Shown: positions 8,857 through 20,300, numbered from the stretch's first letter. The stretch is DNA of 64,000 nt from Sporanaerobacter acetigenes DSM 13106 (GCF_900130025.1 NZ_FQXR01000004.1:78483-142482), one strand, 5' to 3'. The notes: generated from the letters alone by a model not told the origin. Numbers and translations: made by a program.

Positions 8857-9909
8857 TTATTTTTCATTATTGGCATCTGTCATATCGTAAAAACTATTTT
8901 GATTATTTTTGAAACGTCTATAGGCAACAAGTCCATAATATCCTTGCTCTGTTGCTATAGGATCTAACTTTCCTGCCATTCCTCCACCATTGTTTTCTTC
9001 ACCTTCACGTACATGCATAAAACCCCCGCCTTCTACATAAAACGTTAGGAGGTTTTCTATTAAGGTATTCCCTTCCTTTACAAATCTTTCATCCTCAGGA
9101 TCTATTCCTAATTCAGTAAGTGCCATTATTACTTGTACTACAGATTCAGAGTTTTCGCTGCCCCAACTGTGATATCCACCATTGTCTAACTGCATATTAG
9201 ATAAGCAATTTAAAGCTTTTTCAGTTGCTTCTTTTACTTTAGGTATATCTTGATATTTAGATAATGCTTGAAGTATCATTGCTGTCATATCTGGATCTGC
9301 ACTATCTTCTGGACTTCTAGCTGAAAACTCAAATCCCCCATCATTTAATTGATGCTCTAATATGTGGTCAATATACATTTCACGTGTTCCTTGGATATTT
9401 GCATTTGGGTTATTTGGAATTTCATAGTTATTTGAATCTAGAGCTATAAGAGCAAATGTGGGACCATTTATTCCTTGAAATATTACTTTTTCATAATCTG
9501 CCATTGCCTCTAATAGATTGTATCCGCCAACATCAGTGGGATCTTTGCCCATTGCTGTTAAAGCTAAAATCGTCCTAGAGTATACTGTATATTTTCTTTC
9601 GTGTAGAACTCCATTATTTTCATTTAATACTTTGACTAAATTAGTATAGTAGTCTTCAAATATCTTTTGATCTACATTTTCTCCTGAGCGGGCTAAGGTC
9701 ATTATTATCCAATAACCTTCTGGTGCCAAATCTATTGCATCATTCATTTCTTTTTCTAAGAATTGTGTAGTCTCTTGAATAGATGTTTCAACTCGTTGTT
9801 CTATATTATTTCCTGTTGCTTGCTTGGATTTACATCCTGTTAAAGTTAATATTAGTGCTAAAATTAAAGTATAAGAAATTATTTTATTGAATTTCATATG
9901 CTTTCCCAT
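8857..9909 (-). CDS. Alpha/alpha-toroid lipoprotein, copy B
   Basis: About 350 aa, paralogue of the protein at 7809-8837. The lipobox is LTGC, near residue 26. The toroid repeats contain TILALTAMG, GPTFALIALDS, AMILQALSKY and VVQVIMALTELG. The start is the ATG at 9907-9909, which overlaps the previous stop as TGATG and follows a GGCGGTGA ribosome site; a TTG one codon upstream and an ATG at 9897 are alternatives. A tandem duplication of a surface lipoprotein within one operon suggests divergence of ligand range or dosage (inference). Confidence 0.85.
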   Translation of the reverse strand: MGKHMKFNKIISYTLILALILTLTGCKSKQATGNNIEQRVETSIQETTQFLEKEMNDAIDLAPEGYWIIMTLARSGENVDQKIFEDYYTNLVKVLNENNGVLHERKYTVYSRTILALTAMGKDPTDVGGYNLLEAMADYEKVIFQGINGPTFALIALDSNNYEIPNNPNANIQGTREMYIDHILEHQLNDGGFEFSARSPEDSADPDMTAMILQALSKYQDIPKVKEATEKALNCLSNMQLDNGGYHSWGSENSESVVQVIMALTELGIDPEDERFVKEGNTLIENLLTFYVEGGGFMHVREGEENNGGGMAGKLDPIATEQGYYGLVAYRRFKNNQNSFYDMTDANNEK

Positions 9910-12215
9910 CAATCTTCACCGCCTATTATTACTTGATAATCTTCTAGATCAGAGTATTGTTCTATATATTGCCAAAGTTTTGTCGCAGGTTTGGGTTCTG
10001 ATATTATAACTATTAGATTGTATTTTTTTATTTCATCTCCATCCCTCAATATAAATATAACAGGTCTATTTAGGTTTATTGATCTACCTGAAGCAGGACA
10101 AATATAACCTCTAGATATAGTTATAATAGGTGTTACATTGGTTAAATCAAGTTCATATGGGAGTTCAATAAATATTCTTCCATTAATATTATCTATCTGA
10201 CCTTCTTGTGTACCTATTTTAAAAGATTCAATGTTTAATTGCTTTTCTTTGTTAGGTTTTTTATCTTCTTCTGGATCTTTTGATGGAAGGTTGCTGGAAG
10301 ATTTATCTTCAACAAACTTTACATTATATAGGTTCACTTTTCCATCTTCATCTACTAATACATAGTCTTTTAAATAATCATCTAAAGAATTTTTGAGATT
10401 TCCTGTATGATTTGGATTAGGGTCTATGGATTCATAATATTTTCCCTTAATTACTGGGGTTTTGTTTTTATTTTCTTCAATAAATTCTTCTTTTGAAACT
10501 CCTTTTGGAAGTGTAAAAACTATAGAGTGTCCATCAATTTTTGCCTTATGCTCTCCAATGCTAAATTCCTTTATTTTGCTATACCCCTCTGCTTCAGTGT
10601 AGTCTGTTAATATAGTGTATTCGACTTTTCTATTTCCTTCTTCTGAGCTTAATATGAACTTTGTACCTTCCTTTTTAGAAAAATCTATTGGAAGATTAAT
10701 ATCTGGTTGTACTTTTACATTTTTATCTATAGATTGTATTACAGCTATATTGGGTTTGATGTTGTCTGTATATACTCCAAAAGGTAATACTATTTTTACT
10801 TCATTTTTTAGTTTGTCTATTTTTCCTTCAACTCCCCTTAGCATGAATTTATTAAACCAACTACTCCCATTTACAATATTGATTGTATAGTCTATGGTTG
10901 TCCCATCTTTATGCTTTATAGTGTATATAACCTCATCTTTTGTAAAATCCATTGTTCCTTCCATATTTTCATTAAGTGTGTAATCACTTCCCAACTCTAT
11001 TTTAGGCTTTACATTCTTTAGCTTTTGTATTGAAACAGGATTTTCCATGATTATGGTTATAGTGTTGGTTTTATGGCTTATTTCACCTTTTTGACCTAGT
11101 AATTCAAAGGATATAATTGGTTCTTCGGCAGTATCACTCTTTCCAAAATTAAAAGGCACTCCATCATACCACAGAGAATAAGGCTTTTTGCCTCCATTTT
11201 CTATGAAGTTTATATAGCATTGAAGTGCATACATCCCTTGCTCAGTTCCTATGCCATTATACCTATTATCTGTATGACCAAAACCATCATGATTGTTTGT
11301 AGTAAACCTGTTGACCCAATTGAATATCATATTGTCATTAGTACCTCTAGAAAATCTATAGTCTGTAAAGGGGTCTATTCCCATATTACACAGAGCAATT
11401 ATTACATGAGCTGTAGATTCGCTATTAGGGGCCCCCCATGAATTGAAGATAAAATCTTCACCCATTGGCTCTACCTTGTTTGCTGTTTTGTGTCCCTGAA
11501 ACAAATCCAACCCATGTTCTAATTTGTCTTTAACTCTTTCTCCATATATAGGGTCATTTCGATATGGGTATATGGACTGCATAAGCATTGCTACCATATC
11601 TACTGCAAATCCATCTGAACCATATTCGTGATTTAATATCTTTTCTAATAATTTTTCCCTTGTTGAATTAGCATCAGAAGGAGTTGAATAATTCCCCATG
11701 TCTAAGGCAATTAATCCCCATGTACAAAAGTTGATTCCTCCTGGATTAGAATCATATATAAATTTCACTAAATTAGTTGCATCTTTTCCATCTCTTGTTC
11801 TAAAAGGCTTATCATCTATTTCAAAAGGTTTAAGATTACTAGCATCTATTCCCATTGCAGTAAGTGCAATTACTGTACCTGCTACAGTTCCCCCCATCCC
11901 TGCTATGGATCTGCTATCTAATCCTCCAATTGTCCCATAGAAGTCTAAACCTTCTGGTAAATCCTCTATTGTCTTTCTATATCCACCCTTTATTCCATTG
12001 TTCATTCCTTCGTAGAATCCAATATTTGCCCATTCCCATTGACTGTTAGCACTTGTTTTATAGCGATGATATATATTATCTCTAAGCTGTTTTAGCTCTG
12101 ATATGTATTCTTCCTCTGATACACCTATTGCAAAACTGGATGTTAGACTACTAAATGCTATTATAATAGCTAATAAAAGTATACAATGCTGCATTGCATT
12201 AGTTTTTCTCTTCAT
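9909..12215 (-). CDS. Secreted alpha/alpha-toroid protein with Ig-like repeats
   Basis: A 768-aa exported protein. Signal peptide at 1-30; alpha/alpha toroid at about 34-350, homologous to the toroid inside the 1440-aa protein at 17367. Three or four beta-rich repeats follow at about 365-740, each ending in a YTI or YNL strand and separated by phrases such as DFTKDEVIYTI and DFSKKEGTKFI. The tail ends KPATKLWQYIEQY...EDYQV, nearly the same as the tail of the 17367 protein. No LPXTG, SLH or membrane anchor is visible. It overlaps the upstream S-component gene by 17 bases. Role in corrinoid capture is inferred. Confidence 0.82.
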   Translation of the reverse strand: MKRKTNAMQHCILLLAIIIAFSSLTSSFAIGVSEEEYISELKQLRDNIYHRYKTSANSQWEWANIGFYEGMNNGIKGGYRKTIEDLPEGLDFYGTIGGLDSRSIAGMGGTVAGTVIALTAMGIDASNLKPFEIDDKPFRTRDGKDATNLVKFIYDSNPGGINFCTWGLIALDMGNYSTPSDANSTREKLLEKILNHEYGSDGFAVDMVAMLMQSIYPYRNDPIYGERVKDKLEHGLDLFQGHKTANKVEPMGEDFIFNSWGAPNSESTAHVIIALCNMGIDPFTDYRFSRGTNDNMIFNWVNRFTTNNHDGFGHTDNRYNGIGTEQGMYALQCYINFIENGGKKPYSLWYDGVPFNFGKSDTAEEPIISFELLGQKGEISHKTNTITIIMENPVSIQKLKNVKPKIELGSDYTLNENMEGTMDFTKDEVIYTIKHKDGTTIDYTINIVNGSSWFNKFMLRGVEGKIDKLKNEVKIVLPFGVYTDNIKPNIAVIQSIDKNVKVQPDINLPIDFSKKEGTKFILSSEEGNRKVEYTILTDYTEAEGYSKIKEFSIGEHKAKIDGHSIVFTLPKGVSKEEFIEENKNKTPVIKGKYYESIDPNPNHTGNLKNSLDDYLKDYVLVDEDGKVNLYNVKFVEDKSSSNLPSKDPEEDKKPNKEKQLNIESFKIGTQEGQIDNINGRIFIELPYELDLTNVTPIITISRGYICPASGRSINLNRPVIFILRDGDEIKKYNLIVIISEPKPATKLWQYIEQYSDLEDYQVIIGGED

Positions 12216-12933
12216 TTATAGCCTCCTTTATAGGTTGAAACAATCCATATTTATACTTTACACGATCTATCTTTTCTATCATTGGTTGGGAGATTAAGTA
12301 TAAGAACAAAACTGTACCACTAGCGTGAACTAAATCATAAGTAATTCCTGATATATAATAGGCAATTATTAATTCCAATGTAACATAGGATTGCCACATA
12401 ATAAGAGCAGCAGGATTCATTATTCCACCATAGACAAAAAATGTGGCTAATCCTCCAAATATGCAAAGTGACTTTTTGTTTTCCTTAATAATCCCTTTTT
12501 GATGAAATACACCAGACAAAAACCCAATTGTTCCTAAAGCAAACATTTGCCAAGGTGTCCATGGACCTTGTCCAAAGAAAAAATTAGATACAAACATAAT
12601 CATGGCTCCAATTAAGAAACCTTCTTCCGGACCAAGTGTTATACCTGAAATTATTGTAATTGCATCTATTGGAGCAAATGGTCTTATCATAAATGTAGCA
12701 CTTCTACCTGCTACACCTATTGCCGATAAAACTGAGATTACCATAAGCTCTCTAGCTTGTGGTTTTCTTTTTTCAAACTTAATAATAAGCGGAATCATGG
12801 TATAAAATAGGATCAATAGGCTTATGAAATAATATTTCCTATCGTTGAATATATAAAACCCTACAAAAATTGTAGCTGGAATGAGTACAATAATTATAAA
12901 TACATCAATTAATATGCTTTTGGAATATTTCAT
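12199..12933 (-). CDS. ECF transporter S component (putative cobalamin/corrinoid specificity), copy 1
   Basis: A 244-aa polytopic membrane protein, paralogous to the S component at 3849-4577. It shares FNDRKYYFISLLI-like, RKPQARELMV and FFFGQGPWTPWQM segments but differs in the substrate-proximal loops (for example MIRPFAPIDA against MLPQFKPVVA). Two S components with one EcfT-EcfA set imply two substrates or affinities. A strong terminator-like hairpin lies just upstream (12972-13006), so its expression may be lower than that of the genes before it. Confidence 0.85.
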   Translation of the reverse strand: MKYSKSILIDVFIIIVLIPATIFVGFYIFNDRKYYFISLLILFYTMIPLIIKFEKRKPQARELMVISVLSAIGVAGRSATFMIRPFAPIDAITIISGITLGPEEGFLIGAMIMFVSNFFFGQGPWTPWQMFALGTIGFLSGVFHQKGIIKENKKSLCIFGGLATFFVYGGIMNPAALIMWQSYVTLELIIAYYISGITYDLVHASGTVLFLYLISQPMIEKIDRVKYKYGLFQPIKEAINEEKN

Positions 12934-12971
12934 ATCCTTATTTTCACCCTTTTTATAGTTAATATAGAATC

Positions 12972-13006
12972 AATCAAAAAGGCTTAAATGCAAAGCCTTT
13001 TTGATT
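12972..13006 (-). terminator. Intrinsic terminator within the cobalamin operon
   Basis: Perfect 14-bp inverted repeat (AATCAAAAAGGCTT / AAGCCTTTTTGATT) around a 7-base loop, 18 bases after the stop of the 1439-aa gene. It could act on either strand and would give partial termination before the S-component/toroid/ECF part of the operon. Confidence 0.75.
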
Positions 13007-13024
13007 TCTGAAAAACATTACTAA

Positions 13025-16000
13025 TTATTTTTTGTAAATTATGCCGTATATACCTCCCGATACTTGTTCTACATATACACGTTCGTTTACTACTGACCAT
13101 TTTTCTGGGCTTAAATCTTCAAATTTTTGTTTCATATAATTAAATTTGACAACTCTTATATATTCTGATGGCAATTTTTTGTCTAATTTCATTTCAAAAG
13201 AAAGACCTGCTTTAGTGGAATTAGTTTCTATTTCAAAAAGCTTTCCTGCACCTTTTGTCTTTGCCCAAATATATTGAATGTCATTATTTCGTTCGCTTGG
13301 AGCTGGTCTAATGTTTATAATCACTCCATCTGCACTGTCCATAAATGGAAAAATCTTTACCCTCACTAAATTGGTGCTGTATTTTAGATAGTCAAATCCC
13401 AATTCATTGAGTTCAGTTAATACCCCTGATGGTATATTGATTTGATTTTTTATAAAATCACCTTTGTCTTTAGAATTCTGTTTTACTTCCATATGGTCTG
13501 AAAATTGCTTAATAGATACATCTCTTCTTATTCCTCCGCTTTGGGCTGTAATTTTTCCTGCTTTATTTAATGCAGCAGCTTTAACTTCTTTGCTGGTTAG
13601 CGATGGTGATTTTTCTTCTTCTAATCTCTTCTTTTTAATTTCTTGGGATATTTCATACCAGTCTTTGTCATCCTTAGATTTACCTTTTGTTTTTCCCGAC
13701 AATGGTTTGTACCAATCTTCATAATAAGTCTGTCTATCATATCTGTCCCGTCCTCGTGGCATATCAACATAGACTTTATAGGTTTTGGAATTATAATCTC
13801 TGCCTGTAATTGTGTAGTATACAGTCCTATTAAAATCCTGTGGTTTGCTAATACTTGGGTAAATCTCATCTCCATCATAGCTGATATCTGGAACTAAATA
13901 ATCTAAGTCTATATTAAATGGCAAATATATATCTATGGTTTCCCTATCATGATTAATAACTCCCGGTATACCTGCCAAGCTGAATTTGTTGATTCTTGCA
14001 TCTTTCTTTTCACTTGGTTTTGGAGTTGGACTATCTGATTTTTCCCATTTGGCGAATAAAGTTATATTTTTCGTTATAGGTGTATTGAAGTCAAATACTC
14101 TTGTAAGACTTGAATCTTCATACCAACCAATAAATTTATAATCTGATTTAGTAGGATCAGCTGGTCTATATACTTTTTCGTTTGCTTTTAAAATTTGTGG
14201 ATTTACACTACTTCCACCATTGGAGTTAAATGTTATGGTATATTCATCTTCCACTGGTGGGGTTGGCTCTGTTGCTTCCAATATTTCTATAGTATAGTCT
14301 ACAGAATTATCATCTTTGTATATGGTGAATTTTTTAGATTGTCCAGCCATAATACTATTGGATATATTTCCAGCAGCCCATTCTTCTATTGGACCATCAT
14401 ATCCTCTGTCTTGGGCGAGGTTGGCTCCTTTTGTACCAGTTATTTTCAATATATGATTGCCTTCAATAATGGACTCATCATATCCCTCTGGAAGTTCTAA
14501 AGTTATATTTTTACCTTTTATAACTCCTTTGGATATTACTTTTCCTTCTTTTATTAATTCTACGGAAGTTATTTCAAGGATTTCTTGTATTGGTTCATTG
14601 GGTTCTTCTTCCCATTTTGCATATAGGGTTATATTTTCTGTTATCTCTGTATTAAAATCAAATTTCTCTGTTAAACCTTCATCACTATACCAGCCTATAA
14701 ACTTATATCCTTCTCTTGTTGGGTCCGTTGGTTTTGTAAGTTTTTGTCCTTCTTCTACTTCTGTAGGTGGTATATTGCTTCCACCGTTGGTATTGAAGGT
14801 TATGGTATGTTTTTGTTTTTCTACTGTTTTGTCTTTTACTTTTATATTAACATCAACTTCTTTATCTTCTAATTTCCATTCTATGATAGCTTTGACAATA
14901 TACTCTCCTGCTTGTGACAAGTCTACAGTTTCCTGTTTCCATTCCTTCACATCTACTTCTACAATATCTTTGTCTGTTGTATTAATTGTAATTTTGTCAG
15001 GTAATTGAGAATCTACTTCTATTTCAATATTTTCTATAGTGTCTATGAATAATTCTCTCCATTTATTGTATAACGGGTAACTTGAACCTGTCATCTCATT
15101 TTCGCCTAATTCTTGTGGAGTTTTAAATTTTTTCCCTGCATTAAGATCCAACGGATCTGAGTAAGAAGCATTACTATACCAACCAGCAGAAATGTATCCT
15201 GATCTCTTTGGTGTTTCTTCAGGTTCTAGAATTAATTCTCCTTTTTTTATATCTATAGAATTTAATGTAGTATATACATAACCATTCCCAGATTTTTTAA
15301 AATTGTCATCTACTAAAAACCTTACTGTATTTCCTGGTATTACCTCCAATTCATACTGAATTTCTTCATCATACCCTTTTATACCACCATTAGCTGTAAA
15401 CTTTCCATGTTTATAAAAACATATCGCGCCTTTTTGTACCTCATAGCTACGATCTTCTGACAATTCTTTATCTTTCCATTTTGCATCTAATTCTACAACA
15501 TTTTCCTTCTCTCCATCAAATATCTTTACTTCAACGGTTTTTGGTAAAGTATGTGATTTTCCAGAGCCTGTAAAAAAGTTACTATTTATCAAGGATGCCT
15601 TTTGTGTCAATTCTTTAAAACCTCTTATTTCCTTCACATTTAAATATAGTTTAGCTTCCTTTTCAAAAAATCTAGGATCTCTTAATCTCCCTTTGATAAT
15701 ATGTTCTCCTGAAGCTATACTCTCCAAATCTACTGCTCCCCAATCCACTGCTATTGCAACTTTTTCATCACTATCTTTGAATTTAACTTCTACTGTTTTT
15801 GGGAAAACATCAGATACATCTGTATATCCCTTTATATATTCTTTATGAATATCTTGAATTGTATCTATTTCCTTTTGCTCTCCTTCATTTATAGATTTAA
15901 AAATTGCCCTTGCTCTAAACCTTTTTATATGTCCCTCTCCTTTGTTTTGCATAGCTTGTAATTCAGTTTTTATATAAGGACTTTTAATTTCACAAAATAC

Positions 16001-17344
16001 TCCTGACTCTGGATTGAGATATTGTGGTTCTATACCCCACTCAGTTTCCATATCCATAGCTGGTGTTATTATCTGCCATTTCTCAAATTCATAATCTTCT
16101 TTAGGTATAGCAATTAATTCTACAGTATCACTTTCTTTTACAAATATTGAACTATATGCTAGAATAATATCTTCATTTAGTGACGATGAAAACTTTTCTT
16201 TTAACTTCCCATCTTTATCTTTTAATATAATATAGGCTTCACCCATTGTATCGTCTAATTTATGAGTATAATCATTATTTATATTATTTTTTAATAACCT
16301 TATTCTATCTTTATATTCTTCTGTTTCCATAGAGTATTCCATCATATTAATAGATCTTTTTGTCATTGTTGATAAATCTGTGGTTTTTAATTCCTCTTTT
16401 AATTCTATTTCCACTGAAGTATATTCATCGTATTTGGCTTCTAAATTAATATATCTCTTATTTTCTGGTAATTCTTTAAGCTCTTCTATCAATTTTTCTG
16501 TTAATGTGAATTGTAAATTTTCATCTGTCTTTTTACCACTAAAATATTTTTCAAAATTACTCTCTAAATCATCTATATAATTGGTTTCTAATTTCCATTC
16601 TTTAAATTTAGTCCTTGTTCCATCTTTGGCTTGGATATTATATGGTTTTCCTGGTTCTAATTCTACTCTCTGTTCACCTAACAATTTGTCATCTACTAAA
16701 ATGCCAACTTCTATTTCTTTGTCTACATTTTTATTATTTGAATTTGCACTAATTATAATTTCAAATTTTATATCTTCTTCATCATCTCCTTTGAACTCAA
16801 CTACTTCCCATGGAAGAGTAAAACTTTGACCGTTTGTTGTTGTAAAAGTGAATTCTGGGGGAGTATCTTTGGAGAAAAATGCCGTTTGCTCATCCCAACC
16901 TTCTACATATGCCCCTATTTCACTAAAATTTATACCTTTCCCCCATTCTTCTGCTTTTGCCTTAAAATCTTTTACACCTTTTATAGAAGTAAATCCCCAG
17001 TCTTCATTTTCTGGTATAGATATTGGATTATTCACCATTATATCTTCTATATTCTCAGTTTCAATAATTAGCTTGTTTTCATCTATATTTTTATTAGCCT
17101 CTTCCCAATTCCAAAAACTCTCGACATAATCTTTACTTACCTCTAAAATAATTTTCCCATCTTCTATCTTATATCCCTTAAACCACGATTCTTTTTCTCC
17201 TTTGTTATCAATAATGTTTATATTTTTTATATAATCATTAGGATCTATAGAATCAGCAAATACATTTTCAGTATTTCTTCCACTTAAAATAATCATAAGC
17301 ACCATAACAAAACTTAAAAACAGTTTTAATATTTTTTTATTCAC
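13025..17344 (-). CDS. Giant secreted InlB-repeat (Listeria-Bacteroides repeat) protein
   Basis: A 1439-aa exported protein with signal peptide at 1-31. The first 650 residues are beta-rich and of unknown type. InlB B-type repeats lie at about 845-910 and 1036-1100 (signatures TITFNTNGGS / GYKFIGWYSD / ITLYAKW), with a degenerate one at about 671-755. An Ig-like repeat like those of the toroid proteins is at about 1115-1190 (INKFSLAGIPGVI), then a charged linker and a C-terminal domain that I do not recognise (about 1245-1439). No sortase, SLH or membrane anchor is seen. InlB repeats serve surface adhesion or protein contacts; here it may scaffold surface corrinoid binding (inference). Confidence 0.8.
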   Translation of the reverse strand: MNKKILKLFLSFVMVLMIILSGRNTENVFADSIDPNDYIKNINIIDNKGEKESWFKGYKIEDGKIILEVSKDYVESFWNWEEANKNIDENKLIIETENIEDIMVNNPISIPENEDWGFTSIKGVKDFKAKAEEWGKGINFSEIGAYVEGWDEQTAFFSKDTPPEFTFTTTNGQSFTLPWEVVEFKGDDEEDIKFEIIISANSNNKNVDKEIEVGILVDDKLLGEQRVELEPGKPYNIQAKDGTRTKFKEWKLETNYIDDLESNFEKYFSGKKTDENLQFTLTEKLIEELKELPENKRYINLEAKYDEYTSVEIELKEELKTTDLSTMTKRSINMMEYSMETEEYKDRIRLLKNNINNDYTHKLDDTMGEAYIILKDKDGKLKEKFSSSLNEDIILAYSSIFVKESDTVELIAIPKEDYEFEKWQIITPAMDMETEWGIEPQYLNPESGVFCEIKSPYIKTELQAMQNKGEGHIKRFRARAIFKSINEGEQKEIDTIQDIHKEYIKGYTDVSDVFPKTVEVKFKDSDEKVAIAVDWGAVDLESIASGEHIIKGRLRDPRFFEKEAKLYLNVKEIRGFKELTQKASLINSNFFTGSGKSHTLPKTVEVKIFDGEKENVVELDAKWKDKELSEDRSYEVQKGAICFYKHGKFTANGGIKGYDEEIQYELEVIPGNTVRFLVDDNFKKSGNGYVYTTLNSIDIKKGELILEPEETPKRSGYISAGWYSNASYSDPLDLNAGKKFKTPQELGENEMTGSSYPLYNKWRELFIDTIENIEIEVDSQLPDKITINTTDKDIVEVDVKEWKQETVDLSQAGEYIVKAIIEWKLEDKEVDVNIKVKDKTVEKQKHTITFNTNGGSNIPPTEVEEGQKLTKPTDPTREGYKFIGWYSDEGLTEKFDFNTEITENITLYAKWEEEPNEPIQEILEITSVELIKEGKVISKGVIKGKNITLELPEGYDESIIEGNHILKITGTKGANLAQDRGYDGPIEEWAAGNISNSIMAGQSKKFTIYKDDNSVDYTIEILEATEPTPPVEDEYTITFNSNGGSSVNPQILKANEKVYRPADPTKSDYKFIGWYEDSSLTRVFDFNTPITKNITLFAKWEKSDSPTPKPSEKKDARINKFSLAGIPGVINHDRETIDIYLPFNIDLDYLVPDISYDGDEIYPSISKPQDFNRTVYYTITGRDYNSKTYKVYVDMPRGRDRYDRQTYYEDWYKPLSGKTKGKSKDDKDWYEISQEIKKKRLEEEKSPSLTSKEVKAAALNKAGKITAQSGGIRRDVSIKQFSDHMEVKQNSKDKGDFIKNQINIPSGVLTELNELGFDYLKYSTNLVRVKIFPFMDSADGVIINIRPAPSERNNDIQYIWAKTKGAGKLFEIETNSTKAGLSFEMKLDKKLPSEYIRVVKFNYMKQKFEDLSPEKWSVVNERVYVEQVSGGIYGIIYKK

Positions 17345-17366
17345 ATATCTTCCTCCTTTTCTTTAG

Positions 17367-20300
17367 CTAATATACAACTTGATAATCTTCTGTTTCATTA
17401 TATTCCTCTAAATATTTCCATAGTTTTGTAGCAGGTTTTGGTTCTAAAACCCTAATAATCAGAGTATACACTTTGGTTTCTTTCCCATTTGATAAAATAA
17501 ACTTATTAGAATATCTTAAATCCAATGGTTGTCCTAAATTTGGATATATACTGCTACCTTTGGATATTTCAATTATTGGATATATATTGCTTAAATCCAA
17601 TTCATAAGGAAGTTCTATATAAATTCTTCCAGCATTGTTATCCACTTCTCCTTCTATACCTTTTATTTTGAAGGATTCTATCTCCATTTCTTCTTTGTTT
17701 TTATTTTTATCTTCTCCATTTGTGGGATCTTCTCCACCTGAATCAATTATTTTTATAGTATATAGATTTACATTTCCATCTTCATCAGTTAGTACATAGT
17801 CTTTGTAATAGTCCTTTAAAGAATTATTACTCTTTTTAGGATCTGGATCTATAGTTTTTGCGTCCACCTTAATATCAGGAACTAAATCTTTAATATCGCC
17901 TTCAGCTATGTCTTTTGGAAGTTTAAGTTCTATAGTATTTCCTTTTATATTGGTTTCAACACCAGGTACAGAAAATTTCTCAATCTTACTATTTCCTGAA
18001 GGAGATACATATTCTATATTTAAATCATATTCTATGGGGCCTTCTGGTGGTAGTGGATATGGATTGATTTGTACCTTTTTTCTTTTACTAAAATCAGCCA
18101 ACTCTTTTAGTCCAGGGCTTATGGAAGTAGTACTATCCTTTGGTTCAAACTCCGCATTATTTAATGAAACTTCCTCTAAATAAGTTCCAAAGGGAAGTTT
18201 TAAATCAATACATTGTTCCTTTACATCTATTTTCCCCTCTACTCCCCTTAATACAAATTTAGTAAACCAAAATGGTGCTTCTTTTTTTATATTAACTGAT
18301 ACTTTATATTTTCTTGTAGTTCCATCTTCTGCTGTTACTGTATATACAACTGCTCCTTTTGTGAAATCTTGCGGTTCAGTTTCATCTGGGGATATACTTA
18401 TCCCTTGGTGAGAGAAGGATACTTTAAGTTTTTTTAATTTTTCTTCATCAGTACCAATTGGAAGTTCTATATTTACAATTCCTTTTTGATTGTCTATTTC
18501 AAACTTAGCATCTGAAAATCCTATTATTTTGCCGCCTAATACATCTTTTTTACTGCTCTTTATTCCCTCTTTCCTTTCTATTTTGATTTTGTATTTTTTT
18601 GTAGTTATTCCATCTTCCGCTATTACTGTATACTCTACATCTTTAGTAAAATCCTGTTTTTCTCCTACTATCGGAGATATAGTTGCCCCTTTAGGTATTT
18701 CTATTAAAGGTGCTTTATCTCTTAATTCTTCATCTAATGTCTCTTTTGGAAGTTCTATTGTGATAATTCCTGCTTCATGGTCTATAATACCTTCTTTGCC
18801 TAGTAGTTCAAAACTATTAATTTTTGCATCTTTGCTAAATTCTTTGGTAAATCTAAAGGTAACCCCATCTTTATATAGTGAATAGGGTTTGCCGCCATTT
18901 TCTACAAAGTTGATATACCATTGTAACGCATACATTCCCTCATAAGTCCCAATAAAATTGTAATTCTTGTTGGTATGACCAAAGCCATCTAAATCCTTAG
19001 TTGCAAATCTATCTATCCAATTGACTATCATATTGTCTTTAGGTCCTCTAGAAAATCTATAATCAGAATAAGGATCTATTCCCATGGAACATAATGCTAT
19101 TATGACTTGGGCTGTGGATTCACTATTTACAGCTCCCCAAGATATACCTAAAAAATCTTTATCAAGAGGTTCTACTTTTGTAGCTGATTTGCTTCCTAAA
19201 AATAGTTCTATACCATGATCTAGTTTTTTCTTTACTTCCTCTCCATAGACAGGATGATTTTGGTAAGGATACAAGCCCTGCATAAGCATAGCTACCATAT
19301 CTATTCCAAATTCATCAGAGCCATATTCATGACTTAACAAAATCTTTACCAGATCATCTCTGGAAAGATTAGCAGTTCCCGGAATGGAGTATTCTCCCAT
19401 ATCTAATGCTATTAAAGCAAATATAGGTCCATTAATTCCTCCACCAGAGGCATTATATAGTGGCTCTGTCATATCCACTATTTCTTTTCCTCCTGGCCTT
19501 CCATAGTCTGTTCTAAAGGGTTTACCATCGATTTGAAATGGCTCTAAATTAGAAGCATCTATTCCCATAGCCGTTAAAGTCATAGTAAATCTAGCGAAAT
19601 CTGTTGTTTTCCCAGCAGACAACTCCCCAATTTCATTATACATATCAAATTTTTCTGGTAAATTCTCTGCTGTTTTTCTTATTCCATTAGGATTTCCATT
19701 GTTTTTCCCTTCATAAAATCCTATATTCATCCATTCCCAGTCTTCTGATGTTGATTCTTCTTTATACTTGTCGTATATATTATCCCTCAGCTTTTTAAGC
19801 ATAGCCATATACTCTTCATCTGGACCTACTATTTCTTCCTGACTGTGTTTTATATTTACTTTATATGTTCTTTTATCTCCATTTTGAGCAGTTACTACAT
19901 AGTCAATTGGTCCTTTTGAAAAGTCCACTCCTTCTGAACTAGCAGGCTGTATCTTTGCCTTTGGTGAAATTTCTATAAAGGGCTTTACGTTTTTTAAATC
20001 TACTGAAAATGGAACTTCTACTGTAATGCTATCCCCTTCTATTTTTCCCTCTATGGTACCTACCCTAAAGGATAGGATCTCATTTTCTGAAGAGGCTTCA
20101 CCTCTTTTTATAAAAGCTGTATATTTTCTTGTATCTCCAGATTCTGAAGTTACAGTATATATTACTGGATTGCTAAAATCTTTTTCTTCATATAAGCCCG
20201 GTTTGATGGTAGCTCTATAGTCTATTTTAATATCTGTTTTTAATTTGCTTATATCTGTATCAAAAGGTACAGCTATTTCTATTTCATTTTTTTCATTATC

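Noticed and set aside
7809-9909. Toroid lipoproteins as terpene cyclases or prenyltransferases
   Set aside because: Only the helix-pair fold is shared. I saw no DxDD, QW or zinc-ligand motifs, and the lipobox and B12 riboswitch favour an extracytoplasmic binding role.
14457-15008. Plus-strand 183-aa open frame inside the InlB-repeat gene
   Set aside because: It is the complement of a repeat-rich, biased coding region, has no ribosome site and no recognisable domain.
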